IMG/VR virus record: IMGVR_UViG_3300025128_000370
Location: 1-22,726 of that record
Direction: 5' to 3' (one strand)
DNA length: 22,726 nt
Origin: a virus
Every line of letters begins with the position of its first letter. Position 1 is the stretch's first letter. This document shows, piece by piece, positions 15,409-22,726 of this stretch. Under the pieces are notes generated by a model, which searched no databases, was not told the origin of the DNA, and saw nothing but the letters and a program-made list of their open reading frames with translations. Position numbers and translations under genes: made by a program.

Positions 15409-15420
15409 TGGGAGCATAAA

Positions 15421-15840
15421 ATGGCAGGTATAACAGAACGAAATGCACAAAAAATAGAATTAGCTAATAGTGGTTTTTCTATGAAATATATAGATGAATG
15501 GCAACCCAAGACTACACTGTATAGGCATAAGCCTATTTATGCTTTAGATGGTAGCATCTCTCAAGATGTTGGATCAAAAGCAGAACAAGTCCCTGGTAAT
15601 CCAGACTATGTATTGAGGAAAGCTAAGATTGGTCTATTTCCTTGGAAACCTAGTTCTGAATGTGACTGCCAATGGTGTGGTGAATCTTTTGCTAAAGCAG
15701 AAGTTGTAGTTGATAAACCTACAAAGTCTATTGCTGTAACTGAAACTTGTAAGGCATGTGGTTTTAAGATGGAAGCTAAAAACAAACTTGGATTAAGCTC
15801 TAAGATTAGATCACATAACTCAAAGGTTCATTCAAAATAA
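15421..15840 (+). CDS. Zinc-finger head-region protein (hypothetical)
   Basis: The 139-residue protein has a disordered basic N-terminus and a C-terminal zinc module: C83 and C86 (CQWC), C110 and C113 (CKAC), plus C81, and a final H132 and H137 in a basic tail. Two knuckles of the C-x2-C type separated by about 23 residues make a treble-clef or ribbon site. The histidines could add a second, C2H2-like one. It follows the capsid gene by 12 bases, with a GGAG ribosome binding site. The position suggests a head-associated or co-expressed protein. Zinc fingers can also bind nucleic acid, so it could act on viral or host transcripts during late infection. Its true role is unknown to me. Confidence 0.65.
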   Translation: MAGITERNAQKIELANSGFSMKYIDEWQPKTTLYRHKPIYALDGSISQDVGSKAEQVPGNPDYVLRKAKIGLFPWKPSSECDCQWCGESFAKAEVVVDKPTKSIAVTETCKACGFKMEAKNKLGLSSKIRSHNSKVHSK

Positions 15841-15854
15841 AATAGCTTAATAGG

Positions 15855-15892
15855 GTTCTGGAAGTTGTAAAGATTTCCGTGGCTTCCAGAAC
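15855..15892 (+). terminator. Hairpin after the capsid/zinc-finger genes
   Basis: GTTCTGGAAG (15855-15864) pairs perfectly with CTTCCAGAAC (15883-15892) around an 18-base loop, 14 bases after the stop at 15840. No T-run follows, so it is a weak terminator at best. It may instead stabilise the capsid mRNA end or mark an RNase processing site. It lies in the largest gap of the structural operon (125 bases). Confidence 0.5.
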
Positions 15893-15943
15893 TCTTAACT
15901 AACTAACGGAGATCGCAGGACTTTGAGCCTGTTCAAAAAATAT

Positions 15944-15962
15944 AAACCTTAAAAGGAGGTTT
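15944..15962 (+). promoter_or_regulatory. Strong ribosome binding site inside a small hairpin
   Basis: The SD AAAAGGAGG (15951-15959) lies between AAACC (15944-15948) and GGTTT (15958-15962), which can pair and would partly cover the SD. The SD is the best in the window and sits six bases before the ATG at 15966, suggesting a highly translated product whose rate may be tuned by this weak hairpin. Confidence 0.4.
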
Positions 15963-15965
15963 AAA

Positions 15966-16757
15966 ATGGCATTTCCATATACAGTGAATTTGTCTTACGG
16001 ACAAGAAAAAGTGGAAACTGAAGAACAAAAACAAAAGTTAGGCACAAGGGCAACCACTCCAGATGGTAGGGTGTTTTATTATGCTCAGTGTGCTAGTGGT
16101 GCTGCAATTTCAACTGGAGGATTCTTAGTGGATGGGCTTGTTACTGAAGCTGACCATGATATGGATAAAGCTGCTACGGCTGCTCATTCAGTGGGCGATA
16201 CTACTATCAGCTTAGAAATAACTGAGGCTTCTGGTGGGTCTGGTGACCTTGTGAAAGATGAATATGCAGATGGGTACATGATGTTTAATGACGGACCTGG
16301 AGAAGGTGAAGTTTACAGAATTAAATCTCATCCTGCTCACGATGCATCATCTGACCCTACTGCTATATTCACGCTTGATGAGCCAGACGGAATTAGGACT
16401 GCATTGACTACTGATTCTATTTGTGGACTTTTTAAGAGTCCATATAATGCAATTGCAATAGTTGATGGTGATGCAGCTCCGACAACTAGGACTGGCGTTC
16501 TAGGTGTAACAACTATACCTGTAACAGCAAGTTATTACTGTTGGGTTCAGACTTCTGGGATAGCTACTGTTGCTTTAGGAGCACAAGTTGGTGTCGTAGG
16601 GGATGCTTTGACTATATCTCAAGAGAGTAGTGAAAGTGGAATGGCAGAAAGAGCCGACTTTTCTGATGAGTCCGACTTGGCAACTATAGGAGTTGCGATA
16701 GGAATACCTTCAGTCAGTGGTGATAAACAAGCCTGTATACTTCATATCAGGTCTTAA
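15966..16757 (+). CDS. Probable head decoration or accessory structural protein
   Basis: This 263-residue, beta-rich and Gly/Thr/Ala-rich protein has no catalytic motif. A short N-terminal stretch with GTRATTPDGRVFYYA (about 26-40) precedes a beta domain. That segment resembles the start of proteins encoded just after the coat gene in other aquatic phages. The middle (about 60-140) alternates strands and acidic loops, and the C-terminal part (about 145-263) is strand-rich with few charges. Position after the coat module, the very strong ribosome binding site and the composition suggest an abundant capsid-surface protein. A neck or tail subunit cannot be excluded. Confidence 0.6.
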   Translation: MAFPYTVNLSYGQEKVETEEQKQKLGTRATTPDGRVFYYAQCASGAAISTGGFLVDGLVTEADHDMDKAATAAHSVGDTTISLEITEASGGSGDLVKDEYADGYMMFNDGPGEGEVYRIKSHPAHDASSDPTAIFTLDEPDGIRTALTTDSICGLFKSPYNAIAIVDGDAAPTTRTGVLGVTTIPVTASYYCWVQTSGIATVALGAQVGVVGDALTISQESSESGMAERADFSDESDLATIGVAIGIPSVSGDKQACILHIRS

Positions 16758-16759
16758 GA

Positions 16760-17104
16760 ATGGTTGAATTATGGACACCTAAAGGATCAACTTATGTTGG
16801 GGAGACTCAGCCTAGTTATTCTGGGGTGTCCATAAAAATCTATGAATTTCAATTTCATGATCCTGTGACAGACAGAAGGCAGTTAGTAAGAATTCCTGAT
16901 GATGGTGAAATGTCTATGGCTCATGTGGAGGATATGGCAGCTCAAGCATTGGAAGGTTTTATTAAGGAATGTAGAGGTCTTGATATTAAAAAGAAACCTA
17001 CCCCTGAACAGAAAAAAGAAATAGGTAAGGCAGTAGAAGAATTTAGAAAATATCGTGCTAAACGTGATGAGAGTACGAGTAATAGACTATATTGGAGTAT
17101 GTAA
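16760..17104 (+). CDS. Small hypothetical structural-operon protein
   Basis: The 114-residue protein starts two bases after the previous stop. Its first half is beta-rich and its second half is a charged helix (about residues 75-105: PTPEQKKEIGKAVEEFRKYR). I do not recognise it. Its stop overlaps the next start as TAATG. Short proteins at this point, between the head-surface and adaptor genes, are often head-completion factors, but no motif supports that here. Confidence 0.6.
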   Translation: MVELWTPKGSTYVGETQPSYSGVSIKIYEFQFHDPVTDRRQLVRIPDDGEMSMAHVEDMAAQALEGFIKECRGLDIKKKPTPEQKKEIGKAVEEFRKYRAKRDESTSNRLYWSM

Positions 17105-17280
17105 TGGTTGTAAATAATACTGAAATTAATATTACACAAGATGATTATGCTGAATTGCTTAGAGGTGAGATAGCTGTAAATACTAATCTCAAACTCCAAG
17201 TAGCAGCTTTAAAAAGAACTGTAATAGAATTGCAGGAGATTAATAATGCCAGTACAAGCAAGGACAAGAAAGCAACTTAG
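17104..17280 (+). CDS. Very small helical protein (58 residues)
   Basis: This ATG overlaps the previous TAA and has GGAG six bases upstream. A longer TTG-initiated version from 17092 is possible but less likely. The product has an acidic start and a helical middle (about residues 18-47), leucine- and valine-spaced enough for a short coiled coil. Its last 35 bases are read in another frame by the adaptor gene, which starts at 17246. Function is unknown; it could be a small assembly factor for the neck. Confidence 0.6.
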   Translation: MVVNNTEINITQDDYAELLRGEIAVNTNLKLQVAALKRTVIELQEINNASTSKDKKAT

Positions 17281-18511
17281 GCAATCTATAGGATATAACT
17301 TAGGTGCACTGAAAGTAGGCACAGCTACAGGTGGTACTAATAACACATTGATAGATGTTAATACTTTTAGAGGTGGAGATGATGAGTATATTGGTAAACT
17401 AGCCTTAGTTACTGATGCTACTGACAGTTCTCAAACTACACAATATGTTAATGATTATACAGCTAGTAATAATACTATTCAGTTTCAACAAAATGCCAGT
17501 TTCACAGTAGCTAGTGGTGATGAATATGAATTATGGAGTGAGCCTTATACACCTACAAGAATACATGACTTTATTAATCAGGCAATTATAGATGTTACTG
17601 GACAGGCATACGATCCAATAGAGAGTGTTGCATTACATGCTGATGGTTCTAGCATGAGATATCCTGTACCTTCTAATATATCTATTATCAACAGATTATA
17701 TTACAGAAGTTCAGTATCTTTCACAGAGTTACATAGTTGCAACTCAGCATTTGACGAAACAGTAGATTCAGACTTTACAGTTACTGCTGATACTAACGAT
17801 AAGAAAAAGGGAACAGCTAGTAATAAGTTTGTTATAGCATCAGGTGCAAGTCAAAACGACATAGCTACTGATTCTATATCTAGTACAAACATAAGTAAGT
17901 ATGATTATTTAGAATGTTGGGTTAAATCTACAGTAAATGTTACAGCAGGTAATTTACAAATATTATTGGATGACTCAGCTAGTTGTGCTAGTCCATTAGA
18001 ATCATTAGATATACCTGCATTAACTGCTGATACATGGACATTTGTTAGGATTAAATTAGATAACCCTGAGACTGATACAGCTATTATATCTATAGGATTA
18101 AAATATGGTCTTGATTCTGATTTAGGTGCATGTACTATCTGGCTAGATGATATCAAGGTAGTACAAAACGATACTGCTGTATGGGAGATATTCCCAAAAC
18201 ATCTATGGAGAGTCGACAGAGAAGCTAGGGCTCTAGTATTAACTGATTCTGGCAGACTTGAATCTGGTTATGCTTTACTAAAGATAGTTGGTGGAGATAA
18301 ACCTGCATTACTCTCAACAGAAACTGGTGCTAGTGAAATAGATGATTCATATATTATAGCTAGAGCTACAGCTTTAGCATTTTCCTCTGCGTCTGGTGGA
18401 GCTGGTACTGATCCAGATTCTTTAAGACAGCAATCTGCTTTCTGGTTTGGGTTGGCAGAACAATCTAAGAGAGCCTTTCCTTTATTAATCACAGGGAGAG
18501 TAGTTGAATAA
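17246..18511 (+). CDS. Head-tail adaptor-like protein with inserted carbohydrate-binding-like domain
   Basis: The 421-residue protein appears built in two parts. Residues 1-160 and about 311-421 form the frame: a helical start (TRKQLRQSIGYNLG), a beta section with GGDDEYIG, a helix around PTRIHDFINQAIIDVTG, and a C-terminal helix around LRQQSAFWFGLAEQSKR. I associate this pattern with proteins that sit under the portal in podovirus-like phages. Residues about 161-310 look like an independent beta-sandwich, with alternating strands, few charges and a final IWLDDIKVV, typical of carbohydrate-binding jelly rolls. It lies directly before the nozzle-like gene, as T7 gp11 lies before gp12. The ribosome binding site GGAG is inside the preceding gene. 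The adaptor role is inferred; the insertion is visible in the sequence. Confidence 0.65.
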   Translation: MPVQARTRKQLRQSIGYNLGALKVGTATGGTNNTLIDVNTFRGGDDEYIGKLALVTDATDSSQTTQYVNDYTASNNTIQFQQNASFTVASGDEYELWSEPYTPTRIHDFINQAIIDVTGQAYDPIESVALHADGSSMRYPVPSNISIINRLYYRSSVSFTELHSCNSAFDETVDSDFTVTADTNDKKKGTASNKFVIASGASQNDIATDSISSTNISKYDYLECWVKSTVNVTAGNLQILLDDSASCASPLESLDIPALTADTWTFVRIKLDNPETDTAIISIGLKYGLDSDLGACTIWLDDIKVVQNDTAVWEIFPKHLWRVDREARALVLTDSGRLESGYALLKIVGGDKPALLSTETGASEIDDSYIIARATALAFSSASGGAGTDPDSLRQQSAFWFGLAEQSKRAFPLLITGRVVE

Positions 18512-20520
18512 TGGCAAACAAGGTAGTAACAAAGAATGAGATATATCTAGGTGGAACATATTATCCACTGGCAAGACCAGTACAAAGTACATTAGCTTCT
18601 ATATATCCTTCTAAGGTTGTTATAGGAGATACTACCAAGGATTCTAATTTACGATCTTCTGTTGTTGCATGGTCTGATTGGCGAGGTGGCATTGGTGTAG
18701 AGAGGATGCAAGGACCTGCTGACGTTGATAGAGCATGGTATTCTACTTGTAATTTGAGACATAGACATCACTTGGTATTACCTTCTCTATCTACAATTAC
18801 AGCTCAAGTTAGTGATGTTACTACAGATTCTGAAGATAACTCTGTTGAAGGAATAGTTAATTTTATTCAAGACTTAGGTGAGGACTTGTATGCCAGTTGG
18901 GATACAAGACCTTATTATTACACAAAAGGTGATGACAGGTGGGTCAGGGTTACTAGTGGTGGAAGTCCTTATAGCTTCTTTAGTACCCCTACAGATTCCA
19001 TTACTGTTCGTATGGATACTACTGATTATATAGTAGTTGCCCAAGGAGATGCTGGGTATAGTTATTTTTCTTCAGCCACTACTGTTGTTGACAAGAAAGT
19101 TAGCGATAGTTTTAAAGCCACAACATTTATAGCTTTTTGGGATGACAGATTGTGGGGTATATCAGATGCTGGTCAATTATGGTACACGCTTACTATGGGT
19201 GGAACCCAAGTTAATGATGCCACACTACCTGTACAAGACGGATATGTTACTGACTTGTTTGTTGGAAGGGATGCCACTGGTGAGCAAATCTTATACGCAG
19301 CGACTAAAGTTGGATTATTTGCACATGACGTTGCTAATAGTAGGTTTGTAGAAACTCAGTTCCAGTTACCTTTTCATAATTTTAATGGAGTAGGTAGCGT
19401 TAGATGGAGAGATGCTATATACAATCCTAGTGGATTAGGTATTTATAAATATATCAATGGTAACAATAATGCTGTTGTAACTGTAATGGGTCCTGACAGG
19501 GATGATGGTTTGCCCTCTACATATAGGGGTAGCATAAGGAAACTGATAGGTACACATACAGAATTATTAGCTGCAGTAGATGCAACTACATCTCCTGGTG
19601 CTCAAGCTAGTACAGATGTATCTTGGCAACGTGGTCATAGCACAGGGCTTGGTGGACACAGTTCAAGTTATATGGGTCAAAGCACTGGGCAATCTTCTAT
19701 AGTAGCTTGGAATGATATGGGATGGGAAACCAAATGGGTTGCATCTGAAGTAAACAAAGGTAAAGCTGTTGATAAAATGTTAATATCTAATGCAGGTAAA
19801 GGTGATTATAGGCTGTGGTGGGGATTTAATGGAAAGGTATATCACCAGTTAATTCCATATGATGTTACCAATCCCTCGCAGTTAAGTTCTCCAGATGGTA
19901 CAGATTATGCTTATGCAGAAAGTGCTTTTCATGAGACGCCTTGGTTTGACGCACAGCAATCAGATGTGGATAAGTTGGCATTAAAACTAAAAGTAGAATG
20001 TCAGGATATTTCTGCTAACGAAACTGTGGTAGTTCAATATGCCTTGGATTATTCTGAGTCTTATGAGAGTACTAGTTTTACTGTTAATAGTACCACTCTT
20101 GGTGCTACTTCAGGTACTTATACACATACATTTCAAACAAGTAGTGCTAATATTGGTACTGCGTTTAGATCAATTAAGTTTAAGTTAACACTAGCTAGAG
20201 AGTCTGGTTCCACATCAGCTATTATGAAAAAGACTCCTGACGTAGTTTCTATATCATTAGAATATAGAAAGAAGATGGATCCCAAGTATGGTCATAGTGT
20301 AGAGGTTAACTTAAATAAAACATATAAAGGTAAAAGCCCTAAACAACTAAGAAGTGCGTTAGTTTCTGCGATAGAATCTAATACATTAAATGAGTTTACG
20401 TTTAGAGATGACAGTGGTGGTGATCGTAATTATTATGTAGATGTTACGTCTGCCACAGGTATAGAGTATACAGGATATGATGAACGAGGAACCTCTAGGA
20501 TTACGTTGGTGGAACCATGA
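18511..20520 (+). CDS. Tail nozzle-like (tubular) protein
   Basis: The 669-residue protein is rich in strands and aromatic residues, with repeated blocks such as FIAFWDDRLWGISDAGQLWY and QILYAATKVGLFAHD (about residues 200-270). These resemble blades of a beta-propeller, the core of podovirus nozzle proteins. The N-terminal part contains the tryptophan-rich VVAWSDWRGGIGVERM (about 50-65). The C-terminal 100 residues, starting KMDPKYGHSVEVNLNKTYKG, form a separate beta domain. The stop of the adaptor overlaps this start as TAATG, and its own end overlaps the next gene by ATGA. Gene order supports a tube at the bottom of the neck. A baseplate or receptor-binding protein is the main alternative. 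Confidence 0.6.
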   Translation: MANKVVTKNEIYLGGTYYPLARPVQSTLASIYPSKVVIGDTTKDSNLRSSVVAWSDWRGGIGVERMQGPADVDRAWYSTCNLRHRHHLVLPSLSTITAQVSDVTTDSEDNSVEGIVNFIQDLGEDLYASWDTRPYYYTKGDDRWVRVTSGGSPYSFFSTPTDSITVRMDTTDYIVVAQGDAGYSYFSSATTVVDKKVSDSFKATTFIAFWDDRLWGISDAGQLWYTLTMGGTQVNDATLPVQDGYVTDLFVGRDATGEQILYAATKVGLFAHDVANSRFVETQFQLPFHNFNGVGSVRWRDAIYNPSGLGIYKYINGNNNAVVTVMGPDRDDGLPSTYRGSIRKLIGTHTELLAAVDATTSPGAQASTDVSWQRGHSTGLGGHSSSYMGQSTGQSSIVAWNDMGWETKWVASEVNKGKAVDKMLISNAGKGDYRLWWGFNGKVYHQLIPYDVTNPSQLSSPDGTDYAYAESAFHETPWFDAQQSDVDKLALKLKVECQDISANETVVVQYALDYSESYESTSFTVNSTTLGATSGTYTHTFQTSSANIGTAFRSIKFKLTLARESGSTSAIMKKTPDVVSISLEYRKKMDPKYGHSVEVNLNKTYKGKSPKQLRSALVSAIESNTLNEFTFRDDSGGDRNYYVDVTSATGIEYTGYDERGTSRITLVEP

Positions 20521-20810
20521 TATATGACGCAGGTACTACAAATGTTGCTACGGCAGGTACGGAAGTACAAATATCTAACACAACCAATAGAGTCCGTTGG
20601 ATAAAAGTAAAAGCACTGGCTGGTAATTCTAATAAGGTTTATTTAGGTGTTAGTGACGTTACAGCTAGTAATGGGTATGAACTATCTGCTGGTAACGAGA
20701 TAGAAATGAGTTTTGCAGATCAAGGTGGAACAGTACCTTTTAGTGCGTTCTACGTAGACGCAGCTACCAACAATGATAAGGTTTGTTGGTCAGTAATATT
20801 GGATGGATAA
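20517..20810 (+). CDS. Small beta-sandwich virion protein (hypothetical)
   Basis: This 97-residue protein overlaps the nozzle-like gene by four bases (ATGA). It is almost entirely beta strand with Thr, Ala and Asn loops, with segments such as VRWIKVKALAGNSNKVYLGV and PFSAFYVDAATNNDKV. I see no catalytic residues. The composition fits a small virion surface or fibre-anchoring protein, and similar proteins occur beside fibre genes in aquatic phages, as far as I recall. The stop overlaps the next start as TAATG. Confidence 0.6.
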   Translation: MIYDAGTTNVATAGTEVQISNTTNRVRWIKVKALAGNSNKVYLGVSDVTASNGYELSAGNEIEMSFADQGGTVPFSAFYVDAATNNDKVCWSVILDG

Positions 20811-21208
20811 TGGTTACAAAAGCAGACATAATGAATCCACCTACAGAGTGGGTTGGATCCAGACCAGAGTGGATGTTTTATGCCAGTTTAATAGACTTAG
20901 GATACCAACCAGGGGATGATTTTACCTATCAATCACCATTAATGGGTGGTAGACTAGATAAAGGTGGTATAATTGTTGACTTTATTTTTGACAACCCACC
21001 TGGTCTTGCAGTAAATGTTCAAGGGATATATTATCACTATGAGCTAGGAGCTGATACTGGAGCCAGAGATATAATGGCTAGAGAGGCTTTAGCAGGACAA
21101 GGAATAACATTAATATTTGTAGATGAAGATGACTTAGAGCAAGACCCAGTAGGGGTCACTAGGGAGGCATTACAATTTAGAGACAGTTCTCGACTAGGAG
21201 GAAGATAA
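20810..21208 (+). CDS. VSR/DUF559-like nuclease-fold protein, probably inactive
   Basis: The 132-residue protein has the layout of the very-short-patch-repair (VSR)/DUF559 endonuclease fold: E20 in the first helix, the strand pair ending GGIIVDF with D57, a core strand at LAVNVQG (66-72), H76 in YYHY, a helix RDIMAREALAGQG, and a last strand LIFVDEDDL. In active members the core strand carries an acidic pair (like IELDG), but here those positions are N69 and Q71, so metal-dependent cutting seems lost. The start at 20810 (TAATG overlap) is chosen over an upstream in-frame ATG at 20783. It is encoded among tail genes, so a structural or adaptor role for a former nuclease is plausible. The alternative is a nuclease with a different active site. 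Confidence 0.6.
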   Translation: MVTKADIMNPPTEWVGSRPEWMFYASLIDLGYQPGDDFTYQSPLMGGRLDKGGIIVDFIFDNPPGLAVNVQGIYYHYELGADTGARDIMAREALAGQGITLIFVDEDDLEQDPVGVTREALQFRDSSRLGGR

Positions 21209-22726
21209 TGGCAAAACCAGGTTTAAGCTTTGCAGGATTTTTATATGATGATGCAGGAGATGCAATTAATGGTGCTACCATTAACTTGTATGCTAAAAAT
21301 GCAACGTCTACTTCTTTAGCTAATACTACCACTAACTCATCTGGCTATTGGGCTATAAGTCATACTCCAGCATCAGGAGAAGCTGGTGAATATGACGTTC
21401 AGATCACTTCAGGAGCATCAAAGAGGCGTATTAAATTTGATGATGCAGTCCAACTAGCATCTCTTGACGCAGAGACTCTCTCTGTGAGAGGCAATGAAGG
21501 AGCATCAGCAACTTATTATATGTTTGCTGATGAGGGTGAAGATGCTGGTGATAGGTGGAAGGTCAATGTTGCTGATGGTGGTGTGATGACATTTGGTAAT
21601 GACATCAACTCCCAGAATACATATGTAACTCATTTGACAATAACTCCTAATTCTACAGTGGCAAGTTCTACAGTAGCTGTAGCAGGACACCTTGATGTTG
21701 ATGGTACTGCTAACTTAGATGCTGTAGATATAGATGGTGCAGTTCAGGCAGATGGTACTGTAACTGTTGGTGTTGATGACACAGGATATGATGTTAAATT
21801 CTTTGGTGCATCAGCTGGTGCATTTATGTTATATGATGAATCTGTAGATCAATTAGAAATTAGAGGAGCATCAGCAGATGCTACTACCAGTACAGGTAAA
21901 TTATTATTATCTACTGCTCTTACTAATATTAATGCTAATGATGTTATAGGTAAAATAGACTTCCAAGCTCCATTAGAGGCTGGAGGTACAGATGCTATTA
22001 CTGTTGCAGCTTCAATTCAAGCTATAGCACAGGGTACATTTAGTGCTTCTGTTAATTCTACAGACTTAATCTTTTACACAGGACATTCAGAGGCAGCTAC
22101 TGAGAAATTCAGATTTACCAGTCAAGGTGAATTGGGTATTGGTGGTGCTACGTATGGTTCTAGTGGTGATGTATTAACATCAGGTGGAGCAGGAGCTGCT
22201 CCCACATGGGCTACACCAACGACAGGAGATATCACAGGTGTAACTGCTGGTGATGGTCTATCAGGTGGAGGTACGTCTGGTACAGTATCCCTTGCTTTAG
22301 ACTTCAACGAACTGACAGCAGCAGCAGTTGCTGATGGCGATTTTATTCCAATAATAGATACCAATGATTCCAATGGTTCAAGAAAAGAAGCAGTCCATGA
22401 CCTAGCTACTTTGTTTGCTGGTGCTGGTATGACAGCTACAAGTTCTGTAATGAACGTCATTGGTGGGGATGGTATTACAGCAAACTCTAATGATGTAGCT
22501 ATAACTGCTGCTCAGACAACTGTAACTTCTGTTTATAATACTAGTTTGAAAATGGGTAGGGATAGTCAAAACTTAATTGACTTTGCTACTACTGATAACA
22601 AAATCATACTTAGAGTAAACAATGTAGATGAAGTAGAGTTAGTAGAAAATGCTTTGTCTCCTGTGACATCTGATGGTGTTGCACTGGGTACAGGTTCTTT
22701 GATGTGGCAAGATTTATTCTTGGCTA
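21208..22726 (+). CDS. Tail fibre protein, cut by the window edge
   Basis: The gene starts at a TAATG overlap with the previous stop and runs open to the last base (506 codons seen). Residues 1-75 form a small Ig/transthyretin-like domain (a GFLYDDAGDAINGATINLYA strand, then a pattern ending EYDVQITSGASKRR), probably the virion-attachment end. The rest is low-charge and repetitive, rich in Gly, Ala, Thr and Asp, with short strands suited to a trimeric beta shaft. It includes the DVKFFGASAGAFMLYDES block (about 195-212) and GDVLTSGGAGAAPTW (about 319-333), both common in phage tail fibres. The visible end (GTGSLMWQDLFLA) is of the kind that precedes a final receptor-binding or S74-type self-cleaving chaperone region, which would lie beyond the window. 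Receptor and host cannot be read. Confidence 0.85.
   Translation, partial: MAKPGLSFAGFLYDDAGDAINGATINLYAKNATSTSLANTTTNSSGYWAISHTPASGEAGEYDVQITSGASKRRIKFDDAVQLASLDAETLSVRGNEGASATYYMFADEGEDAGDRWKVNVADGGVMTFGNDINSQNTYVTHLTITPNSTVASSTVAVAGHLDVDGTANLDAVDIDGAVQADGTVTVGVDDTGYDVKFFGASAGAFMLYDESVDQLEIRGASADATTSTGKLLLSTALTNINANDVIGKIDFQAPLEAGGTDAITVAASIQAIAQGTFSASVNSTDLIFYTGHSEAATEKFRFTSQGELGIGGATYGSSGDVLTSGGAGAAPTWATPTTGDITGVTAGDGLSGGGTSGTVSLALDFNELTAAAVADGDFIPIIDTNDSNGSRKEAVHDLATLFAGAGMTATSSVMNVIGGDGITANSNDVAITAAQTTVTSVYNTSLKMGRDSQNLIDFATTDNKIILRVNNVDEVELVENALSPVTSDGVALGTGSLMWQDLFLA

Noticed and set aside
16760-17280. Programmed frameshift joining the 114- and 58-residue proteins
   Set aside because: The TAATG overlap and a GGAG site explain independent starts. 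No slippery heptamer is visible at the junction, and no tail-assembly gene pair is expected here.
22122-22460. 112-codon leftward frame rich in Pro, Ala and Val opposite the tail fibre
   Set aside because: It arises from reading Gly/Thr/Ala codons of the fibre gene backwards and has no start signal.

Overview
The window is the left part of the structural module of an AT-rich tailed bacteriophage. It reads as packaging, head and neck/tail genes on one strand, with strong bacterial Shine-Dalgarno sites (for example AAGGAGG before 15966) and almost no intergenic space. The best guess is a short-tailed (podovirus-like) phage. There is no tape-measure, tail-tube or sheath gene. A connector-like protein is followed by a large beta-rich nozzle-like protein and a fibre, and a 1978-residue protein resembling phage large polyvalent/internal virion proteins lies among the head genes. 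Several proteins resemble uncharacterised proteins I associate with marine phage genomes. That, and AGA/TTA-rich codon use, suggests an aquatic host, but the host cannot be named from the sequence.

Layout. 1-100: tandem octamers and a strong (CT)n/(AG)n hairpin. 101-739, minus strand: a probable PD-(D/E)XK nuclease, the only leftward gene. 740-1069: a 330-base gene-free divergent region with a leftward intrinsic terminator, a second inverted repeat and a possible three-helix RNA fold. 1070-3456: zinc-ribbon protein, a 34-residue lysine-rich peptide, small terminase and large terminase. 3457-5364: portal. 5366-7724: a long disordered protein with repeated motifs and a 115-residue protein. 7724-13660: the giant presumed ejection protein. 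13704-15840: scaffold, major capsid protein and a zinc-finger protein. 15841-15965: a hairpin and a strong ribosome binding site. 15966-17280: a head-surface candidate and two small proteins. 17246-20520: adaptor with an inserted carbohydrate-binding-like domain, then the nozzle-like protein. 20517-21208: a small beta protein and a nuclease-fold protein that appears catalytically dead. 21208 to the end: a tail fibre cut by the window edge.

How the genes fit together: the terminases pump DNA through the portal into a shell of capsid protein assembled on the scaffold. The giant protein and its two upstream neighbours are probably packaged around the portal and ejected. The adaptor and nozzle close the head, and the fibre contacts the host. 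Many junctions are ATGA or TAATG overlaps, so translation is probably coupled along the operon. I saw no integrase, repressor, tRNA, CRISPR array, insertion sequence or canonical defence system. The least explained parts are the divergent region at 740-1069, the pseudo-nuclease at 20810 and the domain insertion in the adaptor.
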